Positions 15,261 through 24,038 are shown, numbered from the stretch's first letter. The stretch: DNA of 64,000 nucleotides from an uncultured Clostridia bacterium (GCA_947166515.1 CAMVEM010000001.1:1-64000), one strand, 5' to 3'. The notes: generated from the sequence alone by a model not told the origin. Numbers and translations: made by a program.

Positions 15261-16265
15261 ATGTTAATTCTGCATATTATTCTAACATGGGCTGCTCTTT
15301 TGTGCTCAATATGGCTCATAGGGCTCATTGATCTGATATGCGGACTTCTGATCGCCCCGCGTGTCGGTATGCAGGTATCCAGTATATCATTTTTCGGAAA
15401 CAATTTCGTTAAGAACATGAACGGAAAATGGAACCACAGCAGAGGACGTTTCTCGCTCTTGTTAAATAATCGTGTCACCATTGATCTGAATAACACGAAA
15501 AACCCGTTCAGGCAGGAAAAAAAGTGGACTGTCGTCACGATCGAGACAATAATAATGACGATAATATCACTGGCGCTTGTCTATTTTTTTCTGCCGTCGG
15601 TCTACAGATGCTTTCATTTTGAGGGGTCTTATCTTGATACTTTTCTCGCGATGCTCGGAATAGTCCCGCTGATCTGTACTATAGTCGTCGTGCTCCACAC
15701 CGTGTCTCAAAGATCAAAAGACGGGAAATCGCTCGAATGGTACATCGATGTGCTTCTCCAGCGCGTACGCGACGGCGAGCCGTTTTCGTCGCTCGATCTG
15801 CGGCCGATAGACCAGCTTCCCTACAAGACATCATCGACCCGCACAAGAGACCTTTACAACCGCCTGTATATGATGTACCTTATATGGGAGCGCCGCACCG
15901 AAGAAATGCCGATACCGATGAACGATATGACAGCGAATATGCGCGCATCGAAGTCATTTTCTTTAGCGGATACCGGAACATTCTATACTCTTGTGTTCTA
16001 TTATTCGAGATATAAGTATGATCCTGTACTCGCAAAGGAATTCCTTGACAGAGTAAGAGACCGCATAGCCGCCGACTCAGACGCAAATGCGCGGCGTATT
16101 CTCGCATACTATGCATACTGTATAGAGGGAGACCGTCAGAAAGCCCGGGTATTTCTCAATCAGGCGGCAAAGGTCGCAGACATTTTCTCAGTCGGCTCCG
16201 AGCGCGAGCTTGAAAAGCGCCTTATCGCGGAACTCGACCTTACTTTGAAGGAAGAAGGATTTTAG
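15261..16265 (+). CDS. Uncharacterised membrane protein with helical C-terminal domain
   Basis: 334 residues, start AGGAGGGATATA-ATG. A hydrophobic N-terminus (about 1-35) is followed by a soluble stretch containing 'GMQVSSISFFGNNFVKN' and 'RFSLLLNNRVTIDL'. Two more membrane helices lie near 91-115 and 128-152. The C-terminal 170 residues are soluble helices ending in a TPR-like segment ('ARRILAYYAYCIEGDRQKAR'). The 'G.xV..ISxFGxxF.K' start vaguely recalls proteins with an M50-like N-terminus, but no HExxH is present. Function not recognised. The rny terminator separates it from rny. Confidence 0.7.
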   Translation: MLILHIILTWAALLCSIWLIGLIDLICGLLIAPRVGMQVSSISFFGNNFVKNMNGKWNHSRGRFSLLLNNRVTIDLNNTKNPFRQEKKWTVVTIETIIMTIISLALVYFFLPSVYRCFHFEGSYLDTFLAMLGIVPLICTIVVVLHTVSQRSKDGKSLEWYIDVLLQRVRDGEPFSSLDLRPIDQLPYKTSSTRTRDLYNRLYMMYLIWERRTEEMPIPMNDMTANMRASKSFSLADTGTFYTLVFYYSRYKYDPVLAKEFLDRVRDRIAADSDANARRILAYYAYCIEGDRQKARVFLNQAAKVADIFSVGSERELEKRLIAELDLTLKEEGF

Positions 16266-16448
16266 CCCTACCCCCGGCCCCTCCCCTAAAGGGGAGGGGA
16301 GAACTATTCCTATATGTGGGGAGCAGAGCTCCCCACACCCCACCTGTTATCGGCTCCGCACCCGAAGGGGGTTCGGGGGGCGATCGGAAAGCCCCCCGAA
16401 AACAGGGGCGTGGGGACGGAGTCCCCACAATAAAGTGTTCCCACAAAT
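16263..16448. repeat. Composite hairpin repeat (family 1)
   Basis: CCCCTCCCC-TAAA-GGGGAGGGG, then the 36-base unit at 16313-16348 (starts TATGTGGGGAGCAGAGCTCC) that is identical to 17667-17702, then GGGGGGCG/CGCCCCCC-like pieces. It lies between convergent genes and could end transcription of both. Confidence 0.75.
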
Positions 16449-16462
16449 TATGATTTATCAGA

Positions 16463-17011
16463 TCAAATCAACAACAACCGCACAGATACTGCACTTACAA
16501 CAGCACAAACAAAGTCCCCGATAAGCGCCGCAAAAAGCGCATATCGGGTCTTTTTTGCCTTTACCGCTGCAAAATACACTGAGAGCGTATAAAAGGTCGT
16601 CTCGCTGCTCCCGAGAAGCACCGAAGCCACGCTTCCCGCATAACTGTCCGGACCGCTCGTTTTCAGTATATTCTCATAGATCGCAATAGCACCGCTCCCC
16701 GAAAAAGGCCGCAGGATCATAAGATTCCCGCATTCGTACGGAAATCCGAGCAAGTCCAGCAGCGGCGAGATAAGCGTGGTTATCAGCTCCGCGCCTCCCG
16801 ATGTGCGAAACGCCGCCACAGTCACCACAAGACAGAACAGCGACGGAAAAATATCATATATAGTATGAAGACCCTCTTTCACGCCGGCGGTAAATTCCGA
16901 GAAAACGTCCGTTTTCATGCAGAGAGCGTATATCATCACACCCGCGAAGATCACCGGGATAATTATGTCCGAAAAGCTCACAGCCGCTTCCTCCGGGATA
17001 TTCTTCCGCAT
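16463..17011 (-). CDS. spmB: Spore maturation protein B
   Basis: 182 residues, integral membrane, with 'FSDIIIPVIFAGVMIYAL' at the start, 'VKEGLHTIYDIFPSLFCLV' and 'MILRPFSGSGAIAIYENIL', all typical of the SpmB/nucleoside-recognition (Gate) fold. In Bacillus it aids spore core dehydration together with SpmA. The gene overlaps spmA by 34 bases, which indicates coupled expression, and is normal in length. Confidence 0.9.
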   Translation of the reverse strand: MRKNIPEEAAVSFSDIIIPVIFAGVMIYALCMKTDVFSEFTAGVKEGLHTIYDIFPSLFCLVVTVAAFRTSGGAELITTLISPLLDLLGFPYECGNLMILRPFSGSGAIAIYENILKTSGPDSYAGSVASVLLGSSETTFYTLSVYFAAVKAKKTRYALFAALIGDFVCAVVSAVSVRLLLI

Positions 17012-17574
17012 ATCTTAACAGCGGCGACAGCCGCCGCAAGCGCGCAGACGGACGTTATCCACACAGCGGGAAGTATCTCCATCGGCGCTTCCGAGCCGTA
17101 TCTTAGTCTCAGCGCGGCAGCGGTCGTCGGTACAAGCTGAAGACTCGCAGTATTCAGCACGGTCAGCATTATCATATTATCCGAAGCGATATCATGCCGC
17201 GGACTGTTCTCTTCATTCTCGATCTCACGCATAGCCGCGATGCCGAAAGGCGTTGATGCATTCCCGAGACCGAGTATATTCGCAGTGATGTTAAGCGTTA
17301 TGTACTGCATTGCCTTTCCGCTCTTTTTAAGCCCTCTGAACAGCAAAGACAATATAGGCGCGGATATTTTCGCCAGCTTCTCGGTGAGCCCCGACGACTG
17401 TGCGACCCGCATTATCCCGCTCCAGAGGCATATCATTCCGGTAAGCGTCAGAGCGAGCTGCACAGCGCCGCCGCATTCTTCGAGAAGTGCCGTCGAAAGC
17501 TCGCCCATTCTGCCGTTTATCGCGGCAAACATCGCGGAAATTATCATCATTCCTGCGACTATCCATTTCATCAT
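16978..17574 (-). CDS. spmA: Spore maturation protein A
   Basis: About 198 residues. The ATG at 17574 is preferred over the GTG at 17583 because GAGGTGG then lies seven bases upstream. Hallmarks of SpmA are 'GLTEKLAKISAPILSLLFRG', 'LGLGNASTPFGIAAM' and 'SLQLVPTTAAALRLRYGS'. It is an inner membrane protein of the nucleoside-recognition family working with SpmB late in sporulation. Upstream lies a repeat cluster rather than an obvious housekeeping promoter; a sporulation sigma factor site was not resolved. Confidence 0.92.
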   Translation of the reverse strand: MMKWIVAGMMIISAMFAAINGRMGELSTALLEECGGAVQLALTLTGMICLWSGIMRVAQSSGLTEKLAKISAPILSLLFRGLKKSGKAMQYITLNITANILGLGNASTPFGIAAMREIENEENSPRHDIASDNMIMLTVLNTASLQLVPTTAAALRLRYGSEAPMEILPAVWITSVCALAAAVAAVKICGRISRRKRL

Positions 17575-17616
17575 AAATACCACCTCGTGCTATTTTATGA
17601 TAAGATCCGTCAGGAT

Positions 17617-17715
17617 TATGCCCACCCCCAACCCCCTCCCAAAGGGAGGGGGCTAATTTGTTTTTCTATGTGGGGAGCAGAGCTCCCCACACCCCACCTG
17701 TTTTCGGAAGCAACA
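17617..17715. repeat. Composite hairpin repeat (family 1)
   Basis: CCCCCTCCC-AAA-GGGAGGGGG followed by the 36-base unit shared exactly with 16313-16348. It lies between the divergently placed ends of spmA (upstream side) and clpC (downstream side). Confidence 0.75.
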
Positions 17716-17756
17716 ACGCTCAACCTGTTTTTGCGAGCCCCAACACCGCACCTTTC

Positions 17757-20132
17757 TCAAATATCTTCCTCATCAAATCTCACGCATTTAAGCGACGGAT
17801 CGCTGAGGATAAGCTCCGCAAGTTTATCCTCAACATGCTTTACTATTGTCCGGTACATACTGCGGGCGCCGTACTTGTCGCTGTGACCGAGCCGTGCGAG
17901 CTTTTTCACCGCGCTGTCGGTAACTTCAAGCTCTATGCCGCGCTCCGAAACGCGATTTATGAGATCATCAAGCATAATGCGGCAGATCTTCCCGGTTTCC
18001 GCTTCTCCGAGCGGTGAGAATACCGCTGTCTCGTCCACACGGTTGATAAATTCCGGCCGCAAAGCCTTTCTGAGCTCCGCCATTACCGTATCGCTCATCA
18101 AAGCGCCGCTTTCACGGGCAAATCCCACCGGTGCGGAACGCTCCGTCATCTGCCGCGCTCCGATGTTGGTGGTCATTATGACGATACAGTTCTTAACACT
18201 CACTCTTACGCCGTCCGCAGACGTTATATGCCCCTCGTCGAGCACCTGCAGCAGCAGGTCGAGCACGTCCGGATGCGCTTTTTCAATCTCATCAAACAGC
18301 AGCACGCTGTACGGGTGACGCTTTACCGCTCCGATAAGCCTACCGCCGTCCTCATAGCCCACATATCCCGCAGGCGCGCCGATAAGCCCGGAAACACTGT
18401 GTTTTTCCATATATTCCGACATATCGAATCGTATCATCGCGTCTTCCCTGCCAAATAATGCGCAGGTCAGAGCTTTTGACAGTTCCGTCTTTCCGACTCC
18501 GGTAGGTCCCGCAAATATGAAGCTTCCGAGCGGGCGGTCACGCCGCGATATCCCCGCTCTGCTGCGCTTTATCGCCGCCGCCACCGCATGAACGGCATTG
18601 TCCTGTCCGATTATCCGCTGTTTCAGCTCATCTTCAAGGTGAAGAATACGCTCGGCGTCGCTCCTGCCGATCTCAGCCACGCTTATTCCCGTAATATCCG
18701 CTGCGGCGCGGGCGATATCCTCCGCAGTTATAACGCAGGATCTGCATTTGTCCGCGCATTCGGATATCCGCTGCTCATACTGTGCAGCAAGCGCCTTTTC
18801 CTTGTCGCGTATCTCAGCGGCAAGCTCAAAATCCTGCGCGAGGACAGCGTTCTCCTTTTCCCCAGACAGCTTTTCGATGCGCTTTTTCAGCTCCGCAGAA
18901 CCGTCATTATCCGGGCATTCCGCAAGCCGCGCTGCCGAGCAGCTCTCATCTATCAGATCGATCGCCTTGTCGGGGAGCCTTCTGTCCTCAATATACCGCA
19001 CAGAGAGCTTAACAGCCGCTTCTATCGCATCGTCCGACAGCGTGACTCCGTGGTGCTCCTCATATTTTTCTTTGATACCTTTAAGAATATCTATAGCAGC
19101 GCTCTCGTCCGGTTCTTCGACATAAACAGCGCGAAAGCGGCGTGAAAGCGCGGCGTCCTTCTCTATGAAACGCCTGTACTCGTCGGCGGTCGTCGCACCG
19201 ATCACCCTTATCTCGCCGCGCGCGAGAACCGGCTTAAGGATATTCGCTGCGTCGATAGCGCCTTCCGCCGCACCGGCGCCGACTATCGTGTGGATCTCAT
19301 CAACAAACAGTATCGTATCCCGGCTTCCGCGCACCTCATCGATCACAGAGCGTATGCGCTCCTCAAAATCTCCGCGGTATTTTGCGCCGGCAACCATAGC
19401 GGCCAGATCAAGGCTGAATATCCGCGCATTTCTGAGCTCTCCGGGAGCCTCTCCGCCTGCGCAGAGAAGCGCTATTCCCTCCGCAATAGCAGTCTTTCCG
19501 ACGCCGCTTTCGCCGATAAGACACGGATTGTTCCTTCTGCGGCGCATCAGTATGCGTACAGCCGCGTTTATCTCGCTGTCACGCGCAATAACCGGGTCGA
19601 TCCTGCCGGCACGCGCCATAGCTGTCAGATCGCGTCCGTAACGCTCTATGGCCGTGCTTCTGTATTCGCGGTCGGGAGCATTCGCTATACCGCAGTTGTG
19701 CGGCGCGGAAGCGCATTCTCTCACGATACGGCCGGTATCTGCGCCAAGCTCTCTGAGGAATACCGCACCGCTGCATTTTTCATCCCCGATGACCGACATC
19801 AGGATATGCTCTGTGCCGGCGAAGTTTTTCCCGCTGCTGCGCGAATCCCTGAACGCGTTGTCAAGTATCTTCCTGCTGCGAGGTGTGATATCCGCGGCAG
19901 TCAGTCGGGTGACAGTCCCTCTGCCTATGACGGTCTCCATTTTGTGAAGGATATCCCTGCCGGTGATGCCATATTTCCACAGAGCAGCATAAGCCGCGCT
20001 GTTTTCCTCGCAGAGCAGGCCGTAGAGAATATGCTCGCTGCCGATATAGGTATGTCCGAGCTCCATTGCAGCTTCGACCGCTTTATTCAGCGCCGAGTTT
20101 GCCTTTTCGGTAAATCCCTTGAATTCTATCAC
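17757..20132 (-). CDS. clpC: ClpC-type AAA+ unfoldase
   Basis: The start is the GTG at 20132, after GGAGGAAAAATC, giving 791 residues. The ORF-track start 90 codons earlier only reads through a repeat. It has Clp N repeats ('MIEFKGFTEKANSALNKAVE', 'LGHTYIGSEHILYGLL'), first ATPase 'GESGVGKT'/'ILFVDEIHTI', a UVR middle segment 'QDFELAAEIRDKEKAL', second ATPase 'GPTGVGKTELSKAL'/'LLFDEIEKAH', and 'VGF' in the ClpP-binding loop. It unfolds substrates for ClpP. There is no ctsR or mcsAB next to it, unlike Bacillus. Confidence 0.93.
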   Translation of the reverse strand: MIEFKGFTEKANSALNKAVEAAMELGHTYIGSEHILYGLLCEENSAAYAALWKYGITGRDILHKMETVIGRGTVTRLTAADITPRSRKILDNAFRDSRSSGKNFAGTEHILMSVIGDEKCSGAVFLRELGADTGRIVRECASAPHNCGIANAPDREYRSTAIERYGRDLTAMARAGRIDPVIARDSEINAAVRILMRRRRNNPCLIGESGVGKTAIAEGIALLCAGGEAPGELRNARIFSLDLAAMVAGAKYRGDFEERIRSVIDEVRGSRDTILFVDEIHTIVGAGAAEGAIDAANILKPVLARGEIRVIGATTADEYRRFIEKDAALSRRFRAVYVEEPDESAAIDILKGIKEKYEEHHGVTLSDDAIEAAVKLSVRYIEDRRLPDKAIDLIDESCSAARLAECPDNDGSAELKKRIEKLSGEKENAVLAQDFELAAEIRDKEKALAAQYEQRISECADKCRSCVITAEDIARAAADITGISVAEIGRSDAERILHLEDELKQRIIGQDNAVHAVAAAIKRSRAGISRRDRPLGSFIFAGPTGVGKTELSKALTCALFGREDAMIRFDMSEYMEKHSVSGLIGAPAGYVGYEDGGRLIGAVKRHPYSVLLFDEIEKAHPDVLDLLLQVLDEGHITSADGVRVSVKNCIVIMTTNIGARQMTERSAPVGFARESGALMSDTVMAELRKALRPEFINRVDETAVFSPLGEAETGKICRIMLDDLINRVSERGIELEVTDSAVKKLARLGHSDKYGARSMYRTIVKHVEDKLAELILSDPSLKCVRFDEEDI

Positions 20133-20190
20133 GATTTTTCCTCCGTATTTGATAAAGATAACGCTTCGCTTTAGAGCAGGGCTCTGCTTT

Positions 20191-20232
20191 GCCTGCTTTA
20201 TTAGCGCACCTTGTGTGCGCTTTTTGGCGGGC
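20191..20232 (-). repeat. Covarying hairpin repeat, copy D (family 2)
   Basis: On the minus strand GCCCGCC-AAAAAGCGCACACAAGG...TAAAG-CAGGC: an outer stem (GCCCGC with GCAGGC, one G-T pair) around an inner GCGCAC/GTGCGC hairpin. It has the same plan as copies at 35907, 38613 and 46830, and here lies in the clpC leader. Confidence 0.6.
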
Positions 20233-20412
20233 ATTCGCTGCATCATGCAGCGACCCAAACCCCAGCGGCTCGCTTCGCGGTAAGATCCCAATGCTCCTGC
20301 ATTTCCCCGGGAAGCACAAACAATAGGGAAAGTCCCGACAAAAACCAATCCTGCTGTACAAGCCAAAATTTTCCTTTGCGGTAACATTTTTCCTTCTGCC
20401 ACATATATTATA

Positions 20413-20430
20413 TTATGAAACGTTTCATAA
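20413..20430. promoter_or_regulatory. Perfect 18-base palindrome, probable operator
   Basis: TTATGAAACGTTTCATAA, centred 34 bases before the start codon of the Cys-rich gene. The GAAACGTTTC core is of the kind bound by LacI-family repressors. The cognate regulator is unknown. Confidence 0.55.
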
Positions 20431-20455
20431 ATAATTAATCAGGAGGAAACATACT

Positions 20456-20605
20456 ATGTGCGGAAATAACAACTGCTCAATAGCGATCATCATCATTCTC
20501 TTGCTTCTCTGCTGCGGAAACGGCGGCGGCATTCTCGGCGGCTGCGGCTGCGGAAACAACGGCTGCGGCAATGACTGCGGCTGCAACAACAACTGCGGAT
20601 GCTGA
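20456..20605 (+). CDS. Cys/Gly/Asn-rich 49-residue protein (chorion/HCB-like)
   Basis: Too short for the ORF track. ATG at 20456 after AGGAGGAAACATACT. It begins 'MCGNNNCSIAIIIILLLLCC', a short hydrophobic segment of eleven residues, and ends in a run of GC, GCG, NNGCG and CNNNCGC with eleven Cys in the second half. Small proteins of this type in Clostridia are often labelled chorion class high-cysteine proteins. Some are spore-coat or metal-binding candidates, but the function is unknown. It has its own SD, upstream palindrome and terminator, and is not a shadow of anything on the other strand. Confidence 0.75.
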   Translation: MCGNNNCSIAIIIILLLLCCGNGGGILGGCGCGNNGCGNDCGCNNNCGC

Positions 20606-20611
20606 AACAAA

Positions 20612-20645
20612 AAACAAGGGGGCTGAAAAGCTCCCTTGTTTCGTT
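20612..20645 (+). terminator. Terminator of the Cys-rich gene
   Basis: AACAAGGGGGC-TGAAAA-GCTCCCTTGTT followed by TCGTTT, six bases after the stop codon. Confidence 0.75.
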
Positions 20646-20669
20646 TGCTGAAAAAACACTACCCACACA

Positions 20670-20702
20670 GAAAAACCCCGCTCCGGAAAACCCGGAACGG
20701 GG
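20670..20702 (-). terminator. Terminator of tRNA-Leu(CAG)
   Basis: Minus strand CCCCGTTCCGGGTTTTCCGGAGCGGGG then TTTTT; 22 bases after the tRNA. Confidence 0.8.
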
Positions 20703-20723
20703 ACTCGGCGTGGCCGTCGCCAC

Positions 20724-20810
20724 TGGTGCGGATGACGGGACTTGAACCCACATGAAATTGCTTTCACTGGCACCTGAAGCCAGCGCGTCTGCCAATTCCG
20801 CCACATCCGC
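20724..20810 (-). tRNA. tRNA-Leu (anticodon CAG)
   Basis: 87 bases including encoded CCA. Acceptor GCGGATG pairs with CATCCGC. Anticodon stem-loop CTGGC-TTCAGGT-GCCAG gives CAG. A long variable arm (TGAAAGCAATTTCA) and a GGGTTCAAGTCCC T arm are present. Confidence 0.95.
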
Positions 20811-21201
20811 ATATCAGCGAAACACTGTAAGAGGTATTATATCATACTTGAACAGAAAAATCAAGTATTTTTTCAAAAAATATTTATTTTGCCCGAGTAA
20901 GGATTTTTTCAACCTGTCATGTATGCAATTTTCATAATAATAAATATTAATAGTATATCCGGCAGCAAGTCAGAATATATCATTATCACCAAACAGCTCG
21001 GTTGAATTCTGATATTTTTATAGCAGACCCGGTTACATTTCGGGCTTCATTTTGCGGTTACAGTTTCCGTATTTTAATTCTTTGCAATTAAATATATCCT
21101 TATTAGTAACCATAGATTGTCAATGTGCAGTAAAAAAAACAATTTCATTTATATAAACCTAATAAATTTAGAATTTTTTGATTATTTTTTTAAAAAAACA
21201 C

Positions 21202-21230
21202 TTGCAATTTCAAATGAAATGAGATATACT
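21202..21230 (+). promoter_or_regulatory. Prepilin cluster promoter
   Basis: TTGCAA, 17 bases, TATACT. A transcript from here would start just before the first leader hairpin. Confidence 0.7.
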
Positions 21231-21236
21231 GTAATT

Positions 21237-21306
21237 ACAGAAGAGGGAGAGTCCTCTTCTGAACCGTATATAACCCTGATGGGGTTATAATAAAAAAATT
21301 TTTTAC
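21237..21306 (+). promoter_or_regulatory. Two leader hairpins, the second terminator-like
   Basis: CAGAAGAGG-GAGAGT-CCTCTTCTG starts at the expected 5' end of the transcript. Then TATAACCC-TGAT-GGGGTTATA is followed by ATAAAAAAATTTTTT and, eight bases later, the SD GGAGG. The first could shield the 5' end; the second resembles an attenuator. Confidence 0.55.
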
Positions 21307-21322
21307 AAAGGAGGAATATACA

Positions 21323-21976
21323 ATGATAAAGTATATTCAGAAGCTCAAGGCTAGAAAGGGCTTCACACTCGTTGAGCTGATAGTTGTTATCGCTATCATC
21401 GGCGTACTCGCAGCTATCCTGATCCCTGTAATGCTTGGCTATGTTACAGACTCTCGTATCACATCTTGTGATACAACAGCTGAACAGCTCAAGAATTCTC
21501 TGAACAACTACATCGCTGACATGGATGCTAAGAACGCTTCCGTTAAGAGAGACAGCACAATCAGAGAAATCCTTCTTACAAGCACAGGTGCAGAAGTAGA
21601 AGGCATCACACTTGACGATACCAACTTAACTGGTGACGATGGACTTCTCACAGACGGCGCTATGAAGTACGGCAACGTTGAAGATGGTTCCAAGTGGGTC
21701 GAAGGTTTCGAGACAAAGATCTACAACGACTATGGCAAGAAGAAATTCACAGCTTGGCTCTATGTTAAGAACGGTCTTACAATAGGCTGCGCTTACTATG
21801 CTGGCGAAGCTGATGCAGAGACTTTTGTTCATCCTGTTGGCGACAACTTCATCTCTGGCAAGTACAGCGGATGGAAGACCGACAAGGACGGTATCGTAGA
21901 GTCTTCTGGTGAAATCGTTGGAACAAACCCGAAGCTCGTTTATGCAGAAGACGACGCTCCTGCAGGTGATGATTAA
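21323..21976 (+). CDS. Prepilin-like protein 1 (type IV pilin/pseudopilin)
   Basis: 217 residues, start AAGGAGGAATATACA-ATG. The leader 'MIKYIQKLKARKG' precedes 'FTLVELIVVIAIIGVLAAIL', the class III prepilin signal with Gly at -1 and Glu at +5. The following 'IPVMLGYVTDSRITSCDTTAEQ' is shared with the later prepilins, as is the 'EIVGTNP' near the C-terminus. The mature head is acidic. As first gene behind a strong promoter with optimal codons, it is probably the most abundant subunit. Similar Pil-type proteins of Ruminococcus albus take part in adhesion to cellulose; here the role is inferred. Confidence 0.88.
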   Translation: MIKYIQKLKARKGFTLVELIVVIAIIGVLAAILIPVMLGYVTDSRITSCDTTAEQLKNSLNNYIADMDAKNASVKRDSTIREILLTSTGAEVEGITLDDTNLTGDDGLLTDGAMKYGNVEDGSKWVEGFETKIYNDYGKKKFTAWLYVKNGLTIGCAYYAGEADAETFVHPVGDNFISGKYSGWKTDKDGIVESSGEIVGTNPKLVYAEDDAPAGDD

Positions 21977-22105
21977 TTCCTTGAACTTCTGAAAAGAAAC
22001 AAACACTATTTTCCCCGGCGGGTATTCCCTCCGGGGAAATAAGTGATTTTAGGGTTTAGTTATCATTAACCTTAAAATGACTTATTTCAAAATCGGATTT
22101 CATAA

Positions 22106-23068
22106 ATGGACAGCGAAAACAAAAAAAACTCCGCAAAATCAGGAATAATAAAAATTTTGATACTTGTGCTGATCTTTGCCGCAATTACAGGTATAATAAT
22201 ATTTGAGCTCTTTTATTTCGGCGTTCTGGGTTATGAGCCCCATTATCTTGACTTGACATCCGATCAGCTCGGGTCTGCGAAAAAGCTTGAAGGCCGAACC
22301 GCTATGGTGACCATTTTCGCAAGTGACAAAAAAAGCAAATGGGACTTCACACAGGAAGAATGTATAGCAAAGCGAAGAAGATTTCTTGACAGCACTAAAG
22401 TCGCGGCGGACTGGCTCATTGAACAGGGAAAGAATTACGACAAAACGCTTGAGTTCTGTTATGCTGCCGATGAAAATGACGAGCTGCTTTATTATGAGCA
22501 TGATTTCGGCGGCATCTGCTTATTCGACACATTTACCCAGAAATTAAGATCTTATAAAGCTCCCGATGAATGGGATTTCATAGAAAACAACATAGACAGT
22601 GAGCTGATAAAAGAAAAGCTTGGCTGCGATAACGTAGCATATTATTTTTACCTTAATTATGGCGAAAATAACAAGTATGGCTGTGCAATGCTCATGGTCA
22701 AGACGATTCCCAATCAGAAGCCCTATGAGATCGTCTGGGCACCTTATCAGCAGAAAGAAAGAATAAAAGATCCCCTGAGCATAGCTCATGAGACTCTTCA
22801 TCTTTTTGGCGCTATAGACCTTTATATTGGGGAAAAAGGATACAATACATTTAACGTTCCGGAGGAGATGCCAGATTACGCAAGAACTCACTGTCCTACG
22901 GATATAATGTATATTTCAGGCGGAATCCTTGACAGAACGATATCATTTGACAAAATTGATGCCGAAATAACCGACATAACAGCATATTATCTCGGCTGGA
23001 CAGAAAAAGCACCTTCAGTTGTCGATTGGTACAGAATGTACCGGAGCCAGTTTGACAGAAAAAAATAA
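22106..23068 (+). CDS. Membrane-anchored metzincin-like zinc protease
   Basis: 320 residues. No strong SD is seen before the ATG at 22106, so translation may be weak. One membrane helix near residues 13-38 leaves a large extracytoplasmic domain. It contains 'AHETLHLFGAIDLY', that is HExxHxxGxxD (His228, Glu229, His232, Asp238), followed about 30 residues later by 'CPTDIMYISGG', a Met-turn near 268. This is the metzincin arrangement with Asp as third zinc ligand, as in snapalysins. It lies between prepilin genes 1 and 2, so processing or trimming of surface pilins is a reasonable guess. It is not a PilD-type prepilin peptidase. Confidence 0.75.
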   Translation: MDSENKKNSAKSGIIKILILVLIFAAITGIIIFELFYFGVLGYEPHYLDLTSDQLGSAKKLEGRTAMVTIFASDKKSKWDFTQEECIAKRRRFLDSTKVAADWLIEQGKNYDKTLEFCYAADENDELLYYEHDFGGICLFDTFTQKLRSYKAPDEWDFIENNIDSELIKEKLGCDNVAYYFYLNYGENNKYGCAMLMVKTIPNQKPYEIVWAPYQQKERIKDPLSIAHETLHLFGAIDLYIGEKGYNTFNVPEEMPDYARTHCPTDIMYISGGILDRTISFDKIDAEITDITAYYLGWTEKAPSVVDWYRMYRSQFDRKK

Positions 23069-23142
23069 ACGGTTTGGAGAAAAACAACAAAAGCGGGACA
23101 ACGGATTGACCCGCGCGCAAAACAGCAAAGGAGGGCATTGTC

Positions 23143-23916
23143 ATGATCAGATATTTACAGAAATTAAAAAACAAAAAAGCATTTACACTCATTGAAGTGG
23201 TAATTGTCGTAGTTATCATCGGTGTTATTGCTGCAATTCTTATACCTGTATCACTTGGATATGTAACAAGAGCCCGTATTACATCGGCGAACGCTTCCGC
23301 AACTCTTATCAGAAAGAATGTCGAAGCATTCATGATGGATCTGAATTTCAAAGGCGTAGGATTAAAGATCGGAAAAGATAAGATAGCACAAATAATCCTC
23401 ATGATAAAGGACGGCAAATGGACTGCAAAAGCAGAGAGCAAACCATGGGATTATAAAAAGAACAAAAAAATACAAGACAGCGACGGCTCGTATGTCTTCT
23501 ATGATCACAAGAACTGGTGGAAGAGGAGCCAGAATTTTGAACTTACAGACGATATAACCAGAAGTGATCCGAATCATCTGCTTGCGCTCACAAGAGTCGT
23601 GGCTGACGTCCTGGGAGACCTGAAAACCGGAATGGTAATGATATATTTCTGCGACCAGAAATGTGACGGCGTAATCTATATCCCCCAGTGCGATTATATC
23701 TGGCCCGGCACATACGGCGGAGAAGCCGGTACCAAGCGTCCGTGTATAGTAAACAATCCGAGCGATAAAAATCGTCCCGGAATGAAGGAGTACTGGCAGT
23801 ATAAAGGCGTATGGCCTAACGAAGCGGATGAAAAGATATGGCCTACCGGCATGGCCGGCGTTGACAGGGACGGCTTTGTAGTAGGAACAGCACCGGTCAT
23901 AGACCTTAAGGTCTGA
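23143..23916 (+). CDS. Prepilin-like protein 2
   Basis: 257 residues, start AAAGGAGGGCATTGTC-ATG. The prepilin signal reads 'KNKKAFTLIEVVIVVVIIGV', with Ala rather than Gly at -1, which prepilin peptidases tolerate less well. It has 'ILIPVSLGYVTRARITSANAS' like prepilins 1 and 4, a Trp-rich middle ('KNWWKRSQ', 'IWPGTYGG'), and the C-terminal 'FVVGTAPVIDL'. Two Cys pairs (CDQKC and later Cys) could form disulfides. Same operon as prepilin 1. Confidence 0.85.
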   Translation: MIRYLQKLKNKKAFTLIEVVIVVVIIGVIAAILIPVSLGYVTRARITSANASATLIRKNVEAFMMDLNFKGVGLKIGKDKIAQIILMIKDGKWTAKAESKPWDYKKNKKIQDSDGSYVFYDHKNWWKRSQNFELTDDITRSDPNHLLALTRVVADVLGDLKTGMVMIYFCDQKCDGVIYIPQCDYIWPGTYGGEAGTKRPCIVNNPSDKNRPGMKEYWQYKGVWPNEADEKIWPTGMAGVDRDGFVVGTAPVIDLKV

Positions 23917-24038
23917 ATTAATGTTTATAAAGGAGTAAAGCGGATCCTTTCCTGCTGCGGCAGGAAGTCGCAATGCGATTTAATTTTTTTAACACCCGCA
24001 ATACTCCTTTTAAAATAAATAAAAGGAGGAACCCAGAA

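Larger units (their letters stand above)
20133..20455. other. clpC leader and divergent control region
   Basis: The clpC frame happens to be open for another 90 codons, but this stretch contains the covarying hairpin repeat (20191-20232) and GC-rich pieces (CCCCAGCGGCTCGCTTCGCGG) and reads like leader, not protein. At 20413-20430 it carries a perfect palindrome near the Cys-rich gene start. Confidence 0.6.
20811..21322. other. AT-rich region upstream of the prepilin cluster
   Basis: No gene. It holds a strong promoter at 21202-21230 and two hairpins in the leader (21237-21305). The first 380 bases are very AT-rich and show nothing else. Confidence 0.7.

Noticed and set aside
20133-20402. N-terminal extension of ClpC by 90 residues (ORF-track start)
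   Set aside because: The GTG at 20132 has an ideal SD (GGAGGAAAAATC) and gives the normal ClpC N-terminus; the extension translates a repeat region.
20425-20812. Minus-strand ORFs of 61-111 residues over the Cys-rich gene and tRNA-Leu
   Set aside because: They are read-through of the reverse strand of the tRNA and of the repetitive Cys codons.
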